From assembly GCA_013396995.1 (NCBI GenBank), contig VWZP01002663.1, positions 618,957 to 682,956 of the forward strand: DNA of 64,000 bases, read 5' to 3'. The position numbers and the translations under genes were made by a program. Source of the DNA: Dicaeum eximium (lineage: Eukaryota > Chordata > Aves > Passeriformes > Dicaeidae). A model generated the notes under the pieces. It had not been told where the DNA came from. It did no database searches and saw only the letters and a program-made list of their open reading frames with translations. Shown here one piece after another: positions 27,301-39,500 of the stretch. Position 1 is the first letter of the stretch, and each line of letters starts with the position of its first letter.

Positions 27301-29860
27301 GAAAAGCGGGAGTATGTTAATAAATCTGCCATTAAATGTAGTCAGAAGAAGTAGGCAATCTGAATTCACCTATATCAACTTAAAATGACTGTATATCAGT
27401 CCTTTCCAGGGTGTGTCAGCTTCATATGAAGGATTTCCTAACTTTTTTGTAGGGATTATCTCAAACCAAGTTTCAGGAAGATACTCGGTAAAATCTACAA
27501 CTCAAGGAAGTGTTACTAAAGCTGAAAACACACAGAAGAGTTATTAAAACCTCATCCCACACTAAACTGACTGAAAAATAATGAAAAGGATACAATTATT
27601 ATTCAGAACTAGCAGCTAATTGCTTAATGAAAATTAGATGGTTTACATACTATGGTAATTTCTGAGAGCATGGCCTATTTTATTTTGTTCAAATGGCCTT
27701 TGGATGAAAAGTGGTCTGGTTTTGTTCTGTACTGGCCCATTTATGGCAATATGCTATTTCAATAATAGCTCTAACAGATCAGCAGATGCAGTGAAGCAAT
27801 GCAGGCTCTAAAGCTGTCAAAAACTCTTCAAAAAGCCTGACAATTCAGGGAGCAGATGTCATTCTGGCACTTACTGTTTCTTACTCCAAGAATACAATTT
27901 TTGATTCAGGAAGTAAGATATTCCCTCTATGACAGTGGACAATTTTCTTAATGGTGAACAAAGAACCTTTCAAAACTGATTTTTCTTAACGTTAGACTTT
28001 GCCAGGCACAAGAAAAGAACAGAATACAAGAATTCTGTCCACCAGAAATGTGAATTTTAAACTTGAGAGTGGAAAATGCAGTGCTATGCAGATGAGGGTA
28101 GGGCTTTTCTACCAACATGTGCCCTTACTGTGAAGGAGGTAAGGAAGTCCTCCTTTACTCTGCCAGATAAAACAGCAACCTCATGCTCTGCAAAAATTTT
28201 CCAGACTACAAATCACTTTAGGAACTTGGCGAGTACTTTAACCAGCTCTGGAAACCAGCCCCTTGTATTTCTCAGGAACACCCACCTCTCCTGCAACCGG
28301 ATGAGTCAGACAGCATCCAGGAGCTTCATTCCAGGAATCTGGCCCACTCAGAAACCCAGAAAAGAAGCATAGAGAACTGACATTTTCTTGATAAAAGGGA
28401 AAGCACAGTGAGCAAACACTCGGGACAAAATCTACCCTGAACATTGAACAAAAGGCCCTAAAATTGCCATGGGCTCCTCTTCAGCTGTTTTCCTTAATGA
28501 ACTGCACAGGTTAGTAAAAGAGACATCTGCCCCCAGTTTTCTATCACTAATATCACAGCTTCCCTCATTTAAGCTGTGCATCAGCCTTGTTTCAGAGTCA
28601 ATCCTTGTCACAGCTATGGGTGAATTTCTATGGGTGATGTCCCAAGACATGACATCCATATTTATTTGTCTTGTCTCTTAGTACCAACCAGTTATTAAAT
28701 CCCAGAACAAAAGCTGTAAAAATGGGAAAGGTAACATCCTAATATGTGTTGAAACTTCCCAAACTAAACATGATGAGCAATTATATGGACAGCTGGCAAC
28801 TTCAGGTTCAGTCTTCCTCCATCTGGTGGGACTGCAGGAGAGCAAACGGGCACAATGCCATATGTCAAGATACACCAACAGGAGCCTTCTACACCAAACT
28901 GACATAAGCATACCTGAGGCTTATACTTGTGGAACCTGGGGCTGACCCAAGAGAAAGCTGAGCTGGTAATTTGAGGAGAAATGTAGCGACCACTATCTTT
29001 CACTGGGGGACTGTCATTTCAGCTGTCCTAGTTCTCTTTGGAGTCTCTGGTGGAAATTGATATCCACTGATCAAGGCTGCAAGCAGCACAGAGCCCATGG
29101 GGATTGTTGTCATGACTGCCCATTGCTGGAGGCAGTATCTAGCAGGTAGGGTGCCTCCCATAAAATATTATTCAGGACAAAAATCAATAAGTTTTCTGTC
29201 TCCTTCAGTCCTTTTGAGCATGTCACTCGGTTGCTATGTTCCCTGCACCGGGTGCCACCGATTGCCAACAGCATTTCAATACTCTGTCTTCCCTCTGTGA
29301 AGACAGCTACCAGGCTCAGCTAAAATAAGGACACCAGATAAACAGAATAATCCTTGTGTGCAGCTAAGAAAGCAAACAGAACAGGTGGGAAACTGCTTTC
29401 TTACCCCATGGAAGCCAAGGGGATTTCTGAGTTTTTCATATCCTGCACCAAGGAAACAGGACCTTTCAGGGATTTTTGTGAAAAATAAGGTACTTCTGCC
29501 CACTGCAGAGAAGCTACTAATCCACTGGCTCAGACACTTGCCAAGAGCTGTGGAGCAGCCAAAATGAGTTATCACTTTCCTTAATTGAGAGCAGAAAGCT
29601 GAAATCCCTTTCCCACGTAATCACAGAGTATCAGCTATTCCAGGAGAATTTGTGCCTGTTCTGTATCCATCAGTTCCCTTCCCTCCTCTCCAAATTTCTA
29701 GGGTATGAGCAATCCTTCCTGTCCAGATCACTACATTTTTTTGTAGAACATGTAGGTGTAAATAATTAGCTTTTTCCAACAGCAGTTTCAGCAGGACATG
29801 TGTCACTGGCCATGGAGGTGCTGTAGCTCTTCCTCTTACCATGGCTGCTGCTGAGCAGTG
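24386..29860. other. Intergenic, no gene seen
   Basis: AT-rich DNA with scattered open frames under 110 codons, none resembling a known protein or flanked by convincing splice sites. It contains a 24-bp tandem duplication at 26.55 kb. Confidence 0.5.
26553..26600 (+). repeat. 24-bp tandem duplication
   Basis: Two adjacent 24-base copies (26553-26576 and 26577-26600) differ at two positions. Each contains 'actccttaca' and ends in 'taatac'. Confidence 0.85.
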
Positions 29861-31174
29861 TGTGTTGGTTTTACGTGGCGTGGTTTTTGGTGGGAAGTGA
29901 TTTTCTGAGAAACTGCTAGAAACTTCCTCCGTGCCTGGCAAAGCCAATCCTTGGCTGGCTCTAAGAAGAGACGTGCTGCTAAACCAACTAGAGCAGTTGG
30001 TAACGCCTCTATGATGACATATTTAAGAAGTAAATCAAACCGGTGCGCAGTTCTTCCAGGGGGTGGGGAGGCACGGCAGCCAGGGCCATCCTGGCACTGC
30101 AAGCGGCCATGTGGCCGCTGTGACCATGCGGCCAGCGAGCCTTGCCTGTCCAGCCACCCTAGCTGGATGCACTGCGGGCAGAAGGGCAGGGCTGGCAGCA
30201 GTGGCTTCTCCTTTTCTGCGCCCTGCAGGAGCAGAGATGTAGAATGGCACCAGCGCTGTGACTGGCACAGCCACATGGCCAGAGGCGGGAATGTGGCGAG
30301 AAACTCCTTGGTATGGACCCCGATGAGATCAACCTTTCAGTGCTGCGAAACCCTGTAAGAACTTTTTAATAGATAGAACTTGAGAACAATAGTAACTATG
30401 GACAGCAGTTTTCTTCTGAGTCAGAGAACAGGAAGAAGACACGTGAGGGGAACGAACATGGCGGCACTCAGGTCAGTAAAGAAGGAAGGAGAGGAAGTGC
30501 TCCAAGTGCCTGAGCTGACATTTTCTTCTGCAAACTGTGGTAAAAGACTATAGTCTACTACAGTCTAAGTAAACTGTCCCCCACCTTGGGTCCACGAGAG
30601 ACATGCAGAGGTCCACTTGCATGACAGAGCGAGCGGAGGCCAAAAGGAGCTATAAAAACCTGCACCCACATGGATGAGCGACTCACAGGCAGCAGTTTGG
30701 GGAAGCCTGCCTTGCCCGTGAGAAGGACTCATGTTTGCAGATGATTGGGTAGGGCTGCTGCTCATGAGAGGAGAGCCAAGTAGGAGAAGTTCACAGAGAA
30801 CTGTCTCCCATGGGGGGACCCCACAGTACAACAGAAGAAAGACCCTTTTGCCCTGAACAAAGAAAATTAGAAGTGATGAACTGACTAAAAACCCCATGTT
30901 TTGTCTCTCTGTGCTGTCAATGGGAAAGAGGGAGGGGCTGGGAAGAAAAAGTTTATTTTGGTTCTCATTACCCTGTTTTAAATCTGTTATTAATTGATTT
31001 TTTCTTTATACCTTTTAAATATGAGCCTGTTTTGCCCCTTGTGTTTTCTCCTAATCCTTATCTCAACTCATGAGACCTTTGGGGTTTTTTCCCCCTCCTC
31101 TGCTCAACTATAGCAGAGACAACAAATGAACAGTTTTCGTAGATGCCTGGACTTCCAACTAGTGTCAAACCACA
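29861..31174 (+). mobile_element. Solo LTR, passerine ERVL-like (TguLTR5-type)
   Basis: The left end reads 'tgtgttggttttacgtggcg'. It is followed by 'agaaactgctagaaacttcc', a TATA-like 'atatttaagaag' near 30018-30030, and 'ggggggaccccacagtacaa' in the right half. The end has 'gagcctgttttgcccc', 'ccttatctcaactcatgag' and finally 'gtcaaaccaca'. I recognise this block order as the TguLTR5 type of endogenous retrovirus LTR, sense on the plus strand. No internal retroviral genes flank it, so it is a solo LTR. I could not find a clean target-site duplication, so the ends may be off by several bases. The GC-rich part (about 30040-30300) and a second TATA-like 'ctataaaaacc' at about 30650 lie inside it. 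Open frames on both strands (up to 146 codons) are by-products of this composition. Confidence 0.75.
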
Positions 31175-32876
31175 ACGAGTTGCAACACACTACTGAAGAG
31201 ATTTTCAGAGATGTCTTTCACTAGTGGTCACAACTCAGACCAAAACTCACTCTGAAATCCTGGCCTGAACATACATAGCCCAGTATATGTTCAGTATATG
31301 TTTCTTTTTACCACAGCAAATGAAAATACAAGCAAAATGAACTCCACCTCTATCACTTGAAGGTTGCTTTGGGTAAACCAGAGAGTTCCACTTTCTTGTT
31401 TGTGCTCTCCCTCTCTCACCTCTCTGTTCCTGAAAACAAAAGCTGTGAGATGTCCATGTGAGTTGGCAGGCTGCCCAGCTACCCTTGTCAAAATGGCTTG
31501 GTAAATTTGATCAGAGCACCAAGTGTTTACACAAAGATTGCTTCTACTTAATGAGCTGCTTGATACCCAAGGTATGTAATTTCTGTGCACCTGAGGGCTT
31601 AAATGAACAACAACATTCTAAATTTTGATAACAATAAATCACCAACAGAACTCACATGCTATATTTGAACATATATAAATTTGGAACATTGACATTCATG
31701 ATTAATAAAACCCATGTGATTTTAAAGATAAATGAGCAAAAGGGAGGTGAACAGCACTGAGGAACATCCTTGTGCCACAGGCTTATTTACTGCAAGATCT
31801 TGCTTGCTCTGGAAGTACAGTGATTCCTGGTCTCAGCGTGACTTTTCATGAAATACAGTAAACCTTGCTCACTTGGTCCTGCACTGAGGCAGACTGACCT
31901 AGCACATTACAAATATTTTTCTTTTTACCAAACTTGCAGCAAGTCACTGGATTCCCCCGATGTTTTGCCCACAAGAGCAGTATATTGCAACTCATTAAGC
32001 AGTCTTTCAGTCCCAAATACCATGACATTAATAAAACTTTCACAAGAAGTCATTGAGGGTGAAAACAGATACCCCTGATGCCTTTCCCTTGATCTCTTCT
32101 TTCCTTCTCCTTCCTAGGTTCTCATTCCAACCTGATCTGATATGTTTAGGGAGCTGGGATCTATTCCTGGCACCTTTGCTCCAGGCACAAACAGCAAACC
32201 AGCAGAACACAGCGAACCCAGGACTTAGTTTTTCCCTTCTTTGCATTAACACATCCCTGAAACGGTGCAAAAAACTCGCTTGCCATCCTGGCAGCTACCT
32301 CTGACACAGAACTCAGCTCCAGAACAGGCTGCTCCTGGCCCTCGCCTCTGCTGGGCAGGTCTGCATTGGGTGAGGAGGAGACCACAGAGTGGGGCTTGGC
32401 CTCTGCCCTGCTGCCCAGACCAGGGCACAAGGCACTACAGGAGCATTAAGCCCCACATGACCATTACCCTGGCATGACTGGGTCTCACACAGATGCAGAA
32501 CATCAGAGCTGCTGAAGGCCTCCAGGCAAGATATCATACCATATGCCTGGCAAGCGGGGAATAACTTCTCACCAAGAAACGCGCCTATGATCAACTACTT
32601 AGGACAGCTTGTTGCCAACTGGACAGACCATCCAGATTTTTGAGCTACAGTATAGTTTGTCAAGCTAACATATAAAGCTGCTCTGCCTTCTGCATGAGGG
32701 AAAAAAAAAAAAAGAAAAAATAAAGCACTATGAATGGTTCCTGCTGCAATGCCAAGAATTATACCAAGCAAAAGAAATCTGCTCAAGGGAGTCTGCAAAC
32801 CATTTTAACCAGGGATCAAATAGCATGATTTTTTTCTTAATGGAATGTTATGCTACATCAGCAAACGTGATGTGAC
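31175..32876. other. Intergenic, no gene seen
   Basis: Unique-looking sequence between the two LTRs, with an A-rich run at 32700-32721. Several short open frames overlap on both strands at about 32.0-32.6 kb without any recognisable product. Confidence 0.5.
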
Positions 32877-32881
32877 ATCAT
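32877..32881 (+). repeat. Target-site duplication, left copy
   Basis: 'atcat' directly before the LTR. The identical copy follows the LTR at 33280-33284. Five bases fits ERVL-like or some gammaretrovirus-like integrases. Confidence 0.8.
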
Positions 32882-33279
32882 TGTCCTGGATTGTTAAGAT
32901 AAGGTATTCTATTTGCCATCTGATAAAGATGGGGTTGTTATTTTATGTTAATTGGGCAGTTTTTCTTATCTCTTCCACAAACAATCTCTCCCTCTGGGGA
33001 GATATCTTCTGTTAATGGACCATTGAGCCCCACTGCATGACTGATAAAATTACATTATTCCATTGTGAGATGCTCCGCCCAGGGGGAGGAGCCAAGCATT
33101 CCTATTCCTACCTGAATATAATCAGACTTTGAAACATCGAGAGATTCATTCTCTCCACTCCCAGAGGAGCAGCTTTCTCTCCACTGGATTCCTAGAGGAA
33201 CAGCTTTCNGTTTACTTTTTCCATTTCAGGGAAGACTCCTGCCTTCCTTAGCAGACACCTGTCTCTTTAAACCAAGACA
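32882..33279 (+). mobile_element. Solo LTR with 5-bp target-site duplication
   Basis: A 398-bp unit starts 'tgtcctggattg' and ends 'accaagaca', so it has TG...CA ends and short inverted termini (tgtc/gaca). The same five bases, 'atcat', stand immediately outside both ends (32877-32881 and 33280-33284). Internal blocks such as 'ctatttgccatctg', 'aaacaatctctccctc' and 'gctccgcccagggggaggag' match a bird endogenous-retrovirus LTR type I recognise but cannot name securely. A degenerate TATA-like 'gaatataat' lies near 33114. One undetermined base is at 33209. No retroviral coding sequence flanks it, which indicates recombination between the two LTRs of a former provirus. Confidence 0.85.
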
Positions 33280-33284
33280 ATCAT
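33280..33284 (+). repeat. Target-site duplication, right copy
   Basis: 'atcat' directly after the terminal 'aca' of the LTR, matching 32877-32881. Confidence 0.8.
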
Positions 33285-33331
33285 GAATGTGTAAGTGTAT
33301 ATAAAAGCCTAACATAACAGTATTTTCAGAA

Positions 33332-33376
33332 CAGAGAGGGGAGCGGGGAGAGAGGAGAAGGGGAAAAGAGGGGCAG
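33332..33376. repeat. Purine-rich (GA) tract
   Basis: About 45 bp of G and A with only a few pyrimidines, just right of the solo LTR. Confidence 0.75.
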
Positions 33377-34599
33377 ACATTTTTGAAGCAGTCTTGGAAA
33401 TGTTAAATAGAACATATTTGTAGCTATTAATTTGTAACCTTTTTCATCTCATTTCTTCTGGAATATATATATTCCTACAACCAGGTGACACATGAAAACA
33501 CAAAATAGCCCTAAGGATATCTACATACAGCTTTCACCAGAAAATTGTCTGGGAGCAGGGGCATTAAATTTGCAGCCTGTCAAAGTGGTCACTCCACTTA
33601 CAACTGGCAGCTGGTAATATCTGTTCCACCTTTCCAGGGGGAAGGGAAGGAGGATGACACTCATCAGCTGCCGTGGTAGCAGCAAGGCCTTGGAAACCCA
33701 GTGCTATATCCCACACTTGCACATTGTAGATGTGTGCACCTGAAGTGAACGTGTGAACCTTAAGAATTTAGAGACTGCAGAGCTGCAGAAGGTACAGCAG
33801 CCAGTGCTCTGCACTGGAAGCAGGTTGCACACAGTGGCTCCAAGGCCATACCACTGCTGCCCAGGCAGAATGCTGCCTGACTCTTTGTGTTTCAGACCAC
33901 ACACCAGCTCAGGCAGCGGAGGAAAAGCCAATCACCACGGCACGTTTTCATCTTATGGCAGAGTTAGGCAGCCAGGGCTTCCTTTGCACACAGTAGACAC
34001 AGCACACGTCCAGGATACAATTCTTACGTATCTGCTCTAAGGAGACAAATCACACCTCAATCCCATCTTTCTCCCCTAGCCAGACATAGTGGTTTTGGTT
34101 TTCTAAGCTATGACACCAGAGAAGCAGCTTTGACTACTTCAAATGCAGAGGGTCAAATTTACCCCACCTTGGAAAGCATTCACCTCCCAGCTTCAGAACT
34201 CAGGCACACAAAATATGCCAGTAAACTAATGGGCAAGCCTGAGTTACCAGGTCAGGGATGACACTGCCCACATAAAGGAGTCTGGGTTTGAATTCACCTT
34301 GGATAGAAAGTAAAATAAGGAAGTGTATGGCTGTGCAACATTACTGGTTGCCTGGGATGGTGTGCATGACTGCAGACAATGGCTGCTGTGATCTCCAGCT
34401 CTGCTGTCCTCTGCCATCAAGAGAATGAATTCCTTGAGCACTGATTTACCAAAACCAAAGCTTGCATTGCGTAAGATCACCAAATGCGTGCCTCCTCATT
34501 CCCCTTTTCCCAAAAGTAGTTGAAAGAAAGGAATGGTACCAGAGAGGTATCATAAAAATTTAAAATCTGATCTCACGAATATGCTAAGTTGCTTCAATT
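33377..34599. other. Intergenic, downstream of MTX3
   Basis: No exon or repeat recognised. The right limit is arbitrary because the 3' end of the MTX3 transcript is not certain. Confidence 0.4.
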
Positions 34600-36479
34600 T
34601 CTCGTCCTAGCAGTCAACAGGGCTTTTGTTTGGTTTTTTTTAATGGACAAGAGAAACTTTTCTACAAGGAAATAAGAAAAACACTCAAAAAACTCTATGT
34701 ACATACCACAAAAAACTCTACTAAAATTCCACTAAAAATCCAGAATTTTAATCTTGGAATAACAATGCTTTTTACAAAGAGATTTTATACATTTAGTGTA
34801 TGCATTCACAAAAGCAACAAACTAAGGCATATTCTCCATAGCCATGTTTGTAAAAGAAAAGCTCTGGAAAGCTATGTGACTTGATCTCACGTAAATCTTG
34901 TCAAAGTACAGGCAGTATGAATTTTAAACATTTAAATTACTTTTGTATGTAATGGACTGTCAGTTTATACAGTTGTGAATATGAGCTAACTTAATTTCAA
35001 ATCACTGCATCAAATACTCTAGTAAGAGCATGAAGCTTAAACAGTATTTTAAAGTGCTCATTAGAAACCCAACATTTCAATTAAGAAATGTTACAGATAT
35101 TACATTCCTTACATATCAAGTCCAAAGGTACGATATGTACAGAATCTACCATCTTGTCTTTACAAACAAGAAGAAATTTATCTGTGTATGTCAAACATGA
35201 CTAGTAGCCAAAGCCAAGCTGAAAGACTATTTCGATTTGGCCAGAAAAACAACAAACCCCGCCTCCCCCAGAACAGTTATCCCACACGTACAGCTATCAG
35301 AATGCTGTATCCCAAGCATTGCCATTTTGGCCAATCTCCTTGTCTAATTCTCTTTACACCTACTCATGAAGCATCTGCCAGTACTTTGCCAGTAAAAAAT
35401 TACAGCACCTCCCTTGTAACACAATTGCTTGGGTCTCTAGAACTGGCAAGGCTTCTGTTAAAGACAAAATGTAACTGAAGAAATACTCCCTGCAATATAC
35501 CACAATTTGTGAAAAGAGCTCTTAACAAAAGGTTTTAACAATTTTTAGTTAGTTTTAGTTTAGTTTAGCGAACCGTACTGCTTATTAAAAAATAAAACGA
35601 AACTAGTTAAGAGGCATTTGTGACACATTTAAAAGGCCTACATCAGCTTTTTTATAAAGCCCTAACATGTCCCTTTCAATCCATAGATGCAGTACATTTG
35701 CTAGTCAAGTCTTGTCCTGACACCAACTAATCAAACATCTCCATCCACTACAAGTTTTCTGTGATTTTGACTTAGCAGTTTTGCAGCATGTGGTATTTCT
35801 CTGTGCACAGGTTATGCCTGTTTCACAAAGGTTCACTAATACGAGGTACTGTGAAATGTTAGCATTGTGCATCATTTTAATCCCCATAGCGCACATGCTT
35901 TTCAATAATCCCCTTCGAAGTACAACATGACAAATTTTCAAAGATACAAACAACCATAAAACACAAATCCCAAGGTCATTAAAGCACAATAAAAATATTT
36001 ACGTTCCTGTCATTGTTTACATTTCTCAGCTGCCATGAACGGCAACATTTTGTCTTTTCAGACTTTGCAACTGGATTTTGTCCCTTTCAGACAAAGAGCA
36101 TACCCACTCACATACAGTAACATGATTACAGTAAAATCAAAACCCACAAAATAAAATGACAGTGAACATTCCATAAGCAGATTCTTAACTTTACGTAAAC
36201 ATTTCTGCTAGGCTAAAGGCAAAAATATGCTGTACAAAATCATGTTAATTTCTGCAGTAATAAGCTTTGTTCAGCTTAGCTTAGCTTCAGCGTAGTGTGT
36301 GGCCAGCCTAATCTATGCAATTTCTTAAAAGAACAGGTACATAGAAGATTGTAAAGCTCTATTTCTTCTCTACTTGTACCCGTTAGCAGGTTCTTCCATT
36401 GCAAAACATCCATGTGAAAAAAATCTACTGTGGCACTCAGTTGACTTATAAAACACATATTTATGGTTAGCAAGAGATG
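34600..36479 (-). other. MTX3: Probable MTX3 3' UTR (extent uncertain)
   Basis: AT-rich, repeat-free sequence immediately downstream of the MTX3 stop codon on the minus strand. I find no canonical AATAAA on the minus strand here. The common variant ATTAAA occurs at 35876-35881 (UTR about 0.6 kb) and at 34747-34752 (UTR about 1.7 kb). Either could end the transcript. RNA data would be needed to decide. Confidence 0.35.
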
Positions 36480-36590
36480 TCAAGGTGATAAACGACTCAT
36501 TGGACTGCTTTCTTCTCCACCTGCAGCAAGCTTGAGCGTTGTGAGTTTACGAGGGGGATGCTGAGGACTCTTACGAAGATTGTCGTCCAT
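36480..36590 (-). CDS. MTX3: MTX3 coding exon 9 (terminal)
   Basis: Acceptor CTCTGCAG, then MDDNLRKSPQHPPRKL..., ending MSRLSP and TGA (complement of 36480-36482). 36 codons plus stop. Confidence 0.95.
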   Translation of the reverse strand: MDDNLRKSPQHPPRKLTTLKLAAGGEESSPMSRLSP

Positions 36591-39500
36591 CTGCAGAGAA
36601 ACAATGAGAGCCGGATCTGGCAACAGCAGAATATAGATTATACGATTAGTCTTATTTGTCAGGGCTGCCATCATTAATACCGGGTTGGTCTATGGTTACT
36701 GTCACGACCAGCAAAAACTGGTGCTTTGGTTTCTTTTCACTCCCAAGTACATGTTTGTTAGAGCTGCTAATCATTCCCTTAAATACAATGCATCAAACCC
36801 AGGGTACCTGGATGTGCTTCTGCTCAAGTTGTTTGGTCAAGATTACTGAAGGAAGCAACACCTATTCTAAGAGGTCAAATATTGTACAACAACCAAATGC
36901 TGTGGGAAGCCAGATCAAGAGTAAACTGCTAACATCAATGGAGCTTCTGTATATTCAGCACCATGCAAGAATAAAGCTTTTGAAATCAGAAATGTTCTGG
37001 AAATGCTGAATGAATTTATATTAGTTACACATTTCAAAAAGTACATAATAAAGCACTTGTGATAAGACGTTTTCAAAGACAGGTTAAAATTAATCTCTAA
37101 ATATAAACAATTTACACTTTCATAGGAAATCACTCTAATGCCCTATGTGTAATGTAGTCTGAAAAAGCTTAGTTGCTACAGAATAAAAGCACAGGGAAGA
37201 TCTGCAGAGGCTGTCTAGTCTATTCCATTTCTTCAAGGCAGGATCAGATTTTCCTCAATCATCTCTGACAAATGTCTAAGTAACCCATTGCTTAAAACTT
37301 CCACAGCCACACTTCAATGCCAGAAAGAGCATCAATACCTAATGCTATAGAAGCTGATCACAGTTAATGATCTATTTCACACGCTGATATTTTTCAGGAA
37401 GAAATGCCTTCTACCCTTTCAGCTAGAGTGTTCTATCTGCATGAAAATGCTAATTATTCACAAGTATTTTTCAGGCAAGTTGTATAGCTTTTGATAAGTG
37501 CTGAGTGACAGCCTTAGAAACATAGAACATAAGAAAAAACAGCTAGATGTAGAACAAGCAGGAGAAGAGTGACTGCTGGTTAGTTATTACAGCCTGCAGC
37601 TGGGAGCAAGGAAAGCTGGTGATCAGTCTTAATTTGGAGGACCATTTCTGAGTTTTGACCAATACATTTTCCTCCTTTCTTGCTGAATGTACACTTGCAG
37701 AAAGATACCATTCCTCTGTTGGTGTGCACACCTGCAAGACAATGGTCTTTTGGTTGTATTAAAAATACTTTTTTAGTGCGAGGCTTCATTAATTTCTCCT
37801 TCCAAATGATGTAATATTCTTCCCGCCTCTTTACATACTCACTAGAAAAGAAGTAATTAAAGTCCACTGTACAGTTGCAATTGCCATGCAAGTACATCTG
37901 TGAACAAGTAACCACAACAAAGCAGTAAAATTAAAGATACTGAAGCAAAAGTAACCTTTTCAATCAAGTTGGATTCCTTATTTACAAGCTGTGTGAGTTT
38001 CTGCAGATTAGCATCTGCTGTATCCTGTCCAGTTGGAGAATGGCCTGGAGAGTGAAGGCAGAAAGATGAAAAGTGAAAACGTATTTACAGAAGCTTTTAA
38101 ATTCTTAAAAAATAAACCCACATTGTAGAGAGTTCATGCAGTATTTTTACACAAAGAAGAATTAAAGTGAAAAAGCCATTCCATGTGAGAAAATAAGGAG
38201 CACTAAGCGTGAGCCGTAAAGATTTTCCCAATACTTGACAGAATCTAAAACTGAGTATTAACACTTCCTTTTAAATTTGAATCCTTTCTGTCCAACTTTA
38301 GAAGTTTCTTCATTTCCCCACAGAAAGTCTAGTATAAACTATGTGAAATCTAATCTGCCTTGGTACACAAATGGAATCCTGGAGTACTAATCCAACAGGA
38401 GAACAGATGACAAAAAGGAGAAAAAAACCACAGCTTACCTGAGACAGTTAACCTGAAGTAGCAAGTTAAAATATCATCACAAAATCGGCACAGATTGGGA
38501 AGCTGTTTCAAATGCTCTTGCAAATGTACCCTCGGGAAGCACACTTTATAAATTGGTGCAAGGAAACCAAATACAAAGGCATCCAAGGTGGTAGGCCTAA
38601 AAAGAGTGACATAGGAAAACACTGAAGCGACTCTAAATAAGACTTTTACGACTTCTACAACCTAGTTTTTTGTGTATGTCAAATACCACTCAGGAGATAA
38701 TATAGTCAGCCCTTTTGTCATTCCACCTTTGCCTATCAACCTGGTAAATGCTTTGTACCAACTATCTACTCCTTTCAGCATCTCTTAACTAGAGACATGC
38801 TGGCAACCTGAAACAGTAATGTCAGCATCACAACAACACAGTCATGCTATCCCATACACTGATAAGTAAGCCACTCTAAAACACCTTTCTGGCATCACAA
38901 AAATAATGCTGGGGACCAGGATCCTCCCTCATGGAGTGGTCCACATTCAACAGCTAAAGAAGAGATTATGCTTTTCAGGACCTGTTGGCTCTATGTTGTT
39001 GGCCCTGTCTGCTTCCTGCTCTGCACACATACCACAGGAATAGTGTGCCTGGACCTACACCCTCCTCCCACGAGGGCAGTTAGTAACACCTCAACCTAAA
39101 GCATTTTTTCCTACACACAAAACCAGGAGGTGACATTCAGTGGCTAGAAAAGTGTTCTCCAGTGCACCTCAGATTTTCTTAGCAGCTGTGGGCAGCATTT
39201 CTATCTCGGTGGAACAAAGCAGGATAAGAGAGACACCACATTGACTCAGTGTGACGATCTCATTTGTGCCCTGTTTGCTCATTCAGATTTACCTGAAAAG
39301 CAGAGTGTGAGACATAAAACTACTGGGAAGCACTTTCAACATTCTGACAGGTTAAAAAGAAAAAAATAAAGTTCAAGTGTTCGCAGAGTGATATGTTACC
39401 CTTTTTATTAGTCATTTACCAAAATAATTTAAAAATAAAAAATCACACTCACGTATCTCCAAAGAAAAACTGAGATGTTCCCAATCTCTTCGACAGGAGA

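Noticed and set aside
29836..30358. Overlapping 146- and 135-codon open frames on opposite strands
   Set aside because: Both fall in the GC-rich part of the solo LTR, and neither resembles a retroviral or cellular protein.
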